A DNA stretch of 50,424 bases from Paracoccaceae bacterium. GTDB lineage: Bacteria > Pseudomonadota > Alphaproteobacteria > Rhodobacterales > Rhodobacteraceae. Numbering within the stretch: position 1 is the stretch's first letter; the number at the start of each line of letters is the position of its first letter. Of the stretch, positions 47,971 through 50,424 are shown piece after piece. The stretch is taken from the NCBI GenBank assembly GCA_023260655.1, contig JALQUU010000017.1:1-50424 (forward strand). Reading direction: 5' to 3'. A program made the translations under genes and the position numbers. The notes below the pieces were generated by a model. The model did not search any database. It was not told where the DNA came from and saw nothing but the letters and a program-made list of their open reading frames with translations.

Positions 47971-50424
47971 ATGACCGACAAGATCACCTTCTCCCTCGAT
48001 GGCCGCGATGTGGCGGCCAATCCCGGCGAAACTATCTGGGACGTGGCCAAGCGCCATGGGACCGACATTCCGCACCTCTGCCACAAGGACCAGACGGGCT
48101 ACCGCGCTGATGGCAATTGCCGCGCTTGCGTGGTGGAAGTGGATGGCGAGCGCACGCTCGCGGCCTCCTGCTGCCGCAACCCGTCGAAGGGCATGGTCGT
48201 CAAAACCCAATCCGAGCGCGCCACCAAAGCCCGTGCGATGGTCGTCGAACTACTGCTCGCGGACCAGCCCGCAAAGCCCGAAGCGCATGACGCCTCCTCC
48301 CATCTCTGGGACATGGCCGAGGCCAATGGCGTATCCGCAAGCCGTTTCCCCAAACTCGAAGACGGCCGCATCCCGCTTCTCGATGACAGCCACGTCGCGA
48401 TGCGCGTCAACCTCGATGCCTGCATTCAATGCGGCCTCTGTGTGCGCGCCTGCCGCGAAGTGCAGGTGAACGACGTGATCGGCATGGCAGGCCGTGGCCA
48501 CGATGCCTACCCGACATTCGACTTCGCGGACCCGATGGGCGAGTCCACCTGCGTGGCTTGCGGCGAATGCGTTCAGGCCTGCCCGACCGGCGCGCTGATG
48601 CCCGCAACGGTGCTCGACGCCGACCAACGAGGCGACCGCGCCGATTTCGACAGTGAAACCACCTCTGTCTGCCCCTTCTGCGGCGTGGGCTGCCAAGTCA
48701 GCCTCAAGGTGAAAGACGGCAAGGTCAAATACGTCGAGGGCATCAACGGCCCTGCGAACGAAGGCCGCCTCTGCGTCAAAGGCCGTTTCGGCTTCGACTA
48801 CATCCACCACCCCCACCGCCTCACGAAGCCCCTGATCCGCAAGGAAGGTGCGCCCAAAGGCCTGAACGTCGATCCGGCGAACCCCTTCACGCATTTCCGT
48901 GAAGCCACATGGGACGAAGCGCTCGATTTCGCGGCCAAAGGCATGCTGGACCTCAAGGCGACTGACGGCGGCAAGTCTGTTGCAGGCTTCGGCTCGGCGA
49001 AATGCTCCAACGAAGAGGCCTACCTCTTCCAGAAGCTCATCCGCCAAGGCTTCGGCCACAATAACGTCGACCACTGCACCCGCCTCTGCCACGCCTCTTC
49101 TGTGGCAGCCCTGATGGAAAACGTGGGCTCCGGTGCCGTGACCGCCACCTTCAACCAGATCGAACACGCCGATGTGGCCATCGTGATCGGTTCGAACCCG
49201 ACCGAAAACCACCCCGTCGCCGCGACCTACTTCAAGCACTTCGCCAAGCGCGGCGGCAAGTTGATCATTATGGACCCGCGCGGCACAGCGATGAAGCGCC
49301 ACGCGGCCCATATGCTCCAGTTCAAGCCCGGTGCCGACGTGTCGATGCTGAACGCGATCATGCATGTGATCGTCGAGGAAGGGCTTTACGACCCCGCCTA
49401 TATCGAGAAGTTCACCGAGAACTGGGAAGCCGAGAAAGAGCATCTCAAGGCCTACAGCCCCGAAGCGATGGAACCGATCTGCGGTATCCCCGCCGAAACC
49501 CTCCGTGCTGTGGCCCGCGATTTCGCCAAAGCCAAGGCGGGGATGATCTTCTGGGGCATGGGCATTTCGCAGCACATCCACGGCACGGACAATTCCCGCT
49601 GCCTGATCGCGCTCGCTCTCATGACCGGAAACGTCGGCAAACTGGGCGCGGGCCTTCACCCGCTACGCGGCCAGAACAACGTGCAAGGCGCCTCCGACGC
49701 GGGCCTCATCCCGATGTTCCTTCCCGACTACCAGAGCGTTACGGATGATGGCGTGCGTTCTGCTTTTGCAGAAATCTGGGGCTCGGGCGATTTCTCGGCC
49801 GAAAAGGGCCTCACAGTCACGGAAATCCTTGATGCGGTGCGTGCCGGCACCATCAAAGGCATGTACATCTTGGGTGAAAATCCCGCCATGTCCGATCCGG
49901 ACGTGACCCATGCCCGCGAAGCCCTCGCGGCGCTCAGCCACCTCGTCGTGCAGGACATTTTCCTCACCGAAACCGCCAACTACGCCGATGTGATCCTGCC
50001 CGCCGCCGCCTTCTACGAGAAGTCCGGCACTGTCACCAACACGAACCGTCAGGTCCAGATCGGCCGCCCAGCGGTTACGCCGCCCGGCAACGCGCGAGAA
50101 GACTGGGCAATCACCGTCGAACTCGCCAAGCGCCTCGGGTTGGGCTGGGATTACACCCATCCCTCGCAGGTCTTCGCGGAAATGGCACGCGGGATGAAAT
50201 CCCTGAAAAACATCACTTGGGAGCGTTTGGAGAACCAAGGCGCGGTGACCTATCCGTCGCTCTCGCCTGAAGACCCCGGCCAACCCATCGTGTTCGGCGA
50301 CGGTTTCCCGCGCGCAGGCGGCCGCGCAAAGTTCACGCCGGCAAAGGTGATCGCACCAGCCGAATTGCCCGATGCCGACTATCCAATGGTCATGACCACG
50401 GGCCGCCAACTTGAGCACTGGCAT
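47971..50424 (+). CDS. NAD-dependent formate dehydrogenase alpha subunit (partial, runs off window)
   Basis: ATG 47971 follows the beta stop by three bases; 818 codons lie in the window without a stop. Order of domains: NuoG-like [2Fe-2S] region (residues about 1-80, 'CHKDQTGYRADGNCRACVV'), a His/Cys cluster, two ferredoxin [4Fe-4S] groups ('CIQCGLCVRACRE', 'CVACGECVQACPTGA'), then the molybdopterin domain with 'CPFCGVGCQV' and 'LCVKG'. The metal ligand is C373 in 'HCTRLCHASSVAAL', not selenocysteine. No Tat signal, so it is cytosolic. With the fused beta subunit and nearby tupBCA it resembles W-dependent FDH1, but the metal cannot be read from sequence. The C-terminal MGD-binding end is outside. 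Confidence 0.95.
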   Translation, partial: MTDKITFSLDGRDVAANPGETIWDVAKRHGTDIPHLCHKDQTGYRADGNCRACVVEVDGERTLAASCCRNPSKGMVVKTQSERATKARAMVVELLLADQPAKPEAHDASSHLWDMAEANGVSASRFPKLEDGRIPLLDDSHVAMRVNLDACIQCGLCVRACREVQVNDVIGMAGRGHDAYPTFDFADPMGESTCVACGECVQACPTGALMPATVLDADQRGDRADFDSETTSVCPFCGVGCQVSLKVKDGKVKYVEGINGPANEGRLCVKGRFGFDYIHHPHRLTKPLIRKEGAPKGLNVDPANPFTHFREATWDEALDFAAKGMLDLKATDGGKSVAGFGSAKCSNEEAYLFQKLIRQGFGHNNVDHCTRLCHASSVAALMENVGSGAVTATFNQIEHADVAIVIGSNPTENHPVAATYFKHFAKRGGKLIIMDPRGTAMKRHAAHMLQFKPGADVSMLNAIMHVIVEEGLYDPAYIEKFTENWEAEKEHLKAYSPEAMEPICGIPAETLRAVARDFAKAKAGMIFWGMGISQHIHGTDNSRCLIALALMTGNVGKLGAGLHPLRGQNNVQGASDAGLIPMFLPDYQSVTDDGVRSAFAEIWGSGDFSAEKGLTVTEILDAVRAGTIKGMYILGENPAMSDPDVTHAREALAALSHLVVQDIFLTETANYADVILPAAAFYEKSGTVTNTNRQVQIGRPAVTPPGNAREDWAITVELAKRLGLGWDYTHPSQVFAEMARGMKSLKNITWERLENQGAVTYPSLSPEDPGQPIVFGDGFPRAGGRAKFTPAKVIAPAELPDADYPMVMTTGRQLEHWH

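Noticed and set aside
1-50424. CRISPR array, insertion sequence, prophage or attachment site
   Set aside because: No regularly spaced repeats, transposase or integrase genes were seen. The tRNA-Ser 3' end is not repeated within the window, as far as I could tell by eye.

Overview
The window looks like chromosomal DNA of a marine-type Rhodobacterales alphaproteobacterium (Roseobacter/Paracoccus relatives). The signs are high GC, dense and often overlapping genes, the dac-tmk-holB-tatD block, the DUF3305/DUF3306/TorD formate dehydrogenase operon, and the small families DUF6494 and DUF6505. No phage, insertion sequence, CRISPR array or rRNA was seen. One tRNA-Ser(UGA) is present.

Region 1 (1-6026) is housekeeping on the minus strand: a SPOR lipoprotein, a D,D-carboxypeptidase, thymidylate kinase, DNA polymerase III delta', a TPR protein and the start of a TatD nuclease, followed by tRNA-Ser. 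Region 2 (6077-16887) is a catabolic cluster. A GntR/FCD regulator diverges from a dihydrodipicolinate-synthase-like lyase, a DadA-like flavin oxidase, three SDRs, an ALDH10-like aldehyde dehydrogenase and a Ser/Cys-type proline-racemase-family epimerase. A LysR regulator then diverges from a DgcA-like flavoprotein demethylase. The core resembles 4-hydroxyproline (or N-methylated hydroxyproline) degradation, but the three SDRs and the aldehyde dehydrogenase type do not fit the textbook pathway. Region 3 (17244-22692) carries cysD and cysNC (sulfate activation), a LuxR-type regulator, a DUF411 protein and a GlxA-type AraC regulator.

Region 4 (22752-50424) is a formate dehydrogenase (FDH) and molybdenum/tungsten cofactor island. 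A ten-gene minus-strand operon (33229 down to 22752) encodes DUF3305, DUF3306, a TorD chaperone, a small Tat protein, the membrane-bound periplasmic FDH (alpha, beta, gamma), a 42-residue membrane protein, an NtrC-like response regulator lacking GAFTGA, and its histidine kinase. Diverging from it is a polyferredoxin with an HdrA-like N-terminus. Then come a periplasmic cytochrome c with a binding-protein-like N-terminus; the DUF6494-Mrp-DUF4444-DUF6505 set; the tungstate transporter tupBCA; a DUF2478 protein; and fdhD-mobA-mobB-moeA, whose last gene is a fusion. TusA follows, and finally a second, cytosolic NAD-type FDH with a fused NuoE-NuoF beta subunit and an alpha subunit cut by the window edge. 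This layout resembles the tungsten FDH1 of Methylobacterium.

The most notable unexplained signal is an identical 15-bp palindrome (TGGACA-TTT-TGTCCA). It lies in the divergent promoter of the membrane FDH operon, with a variant copy four helical turns away, and again upstream of the tungstate transporter. It suggests one regulator coordinating FDH synthesis with metal supply.
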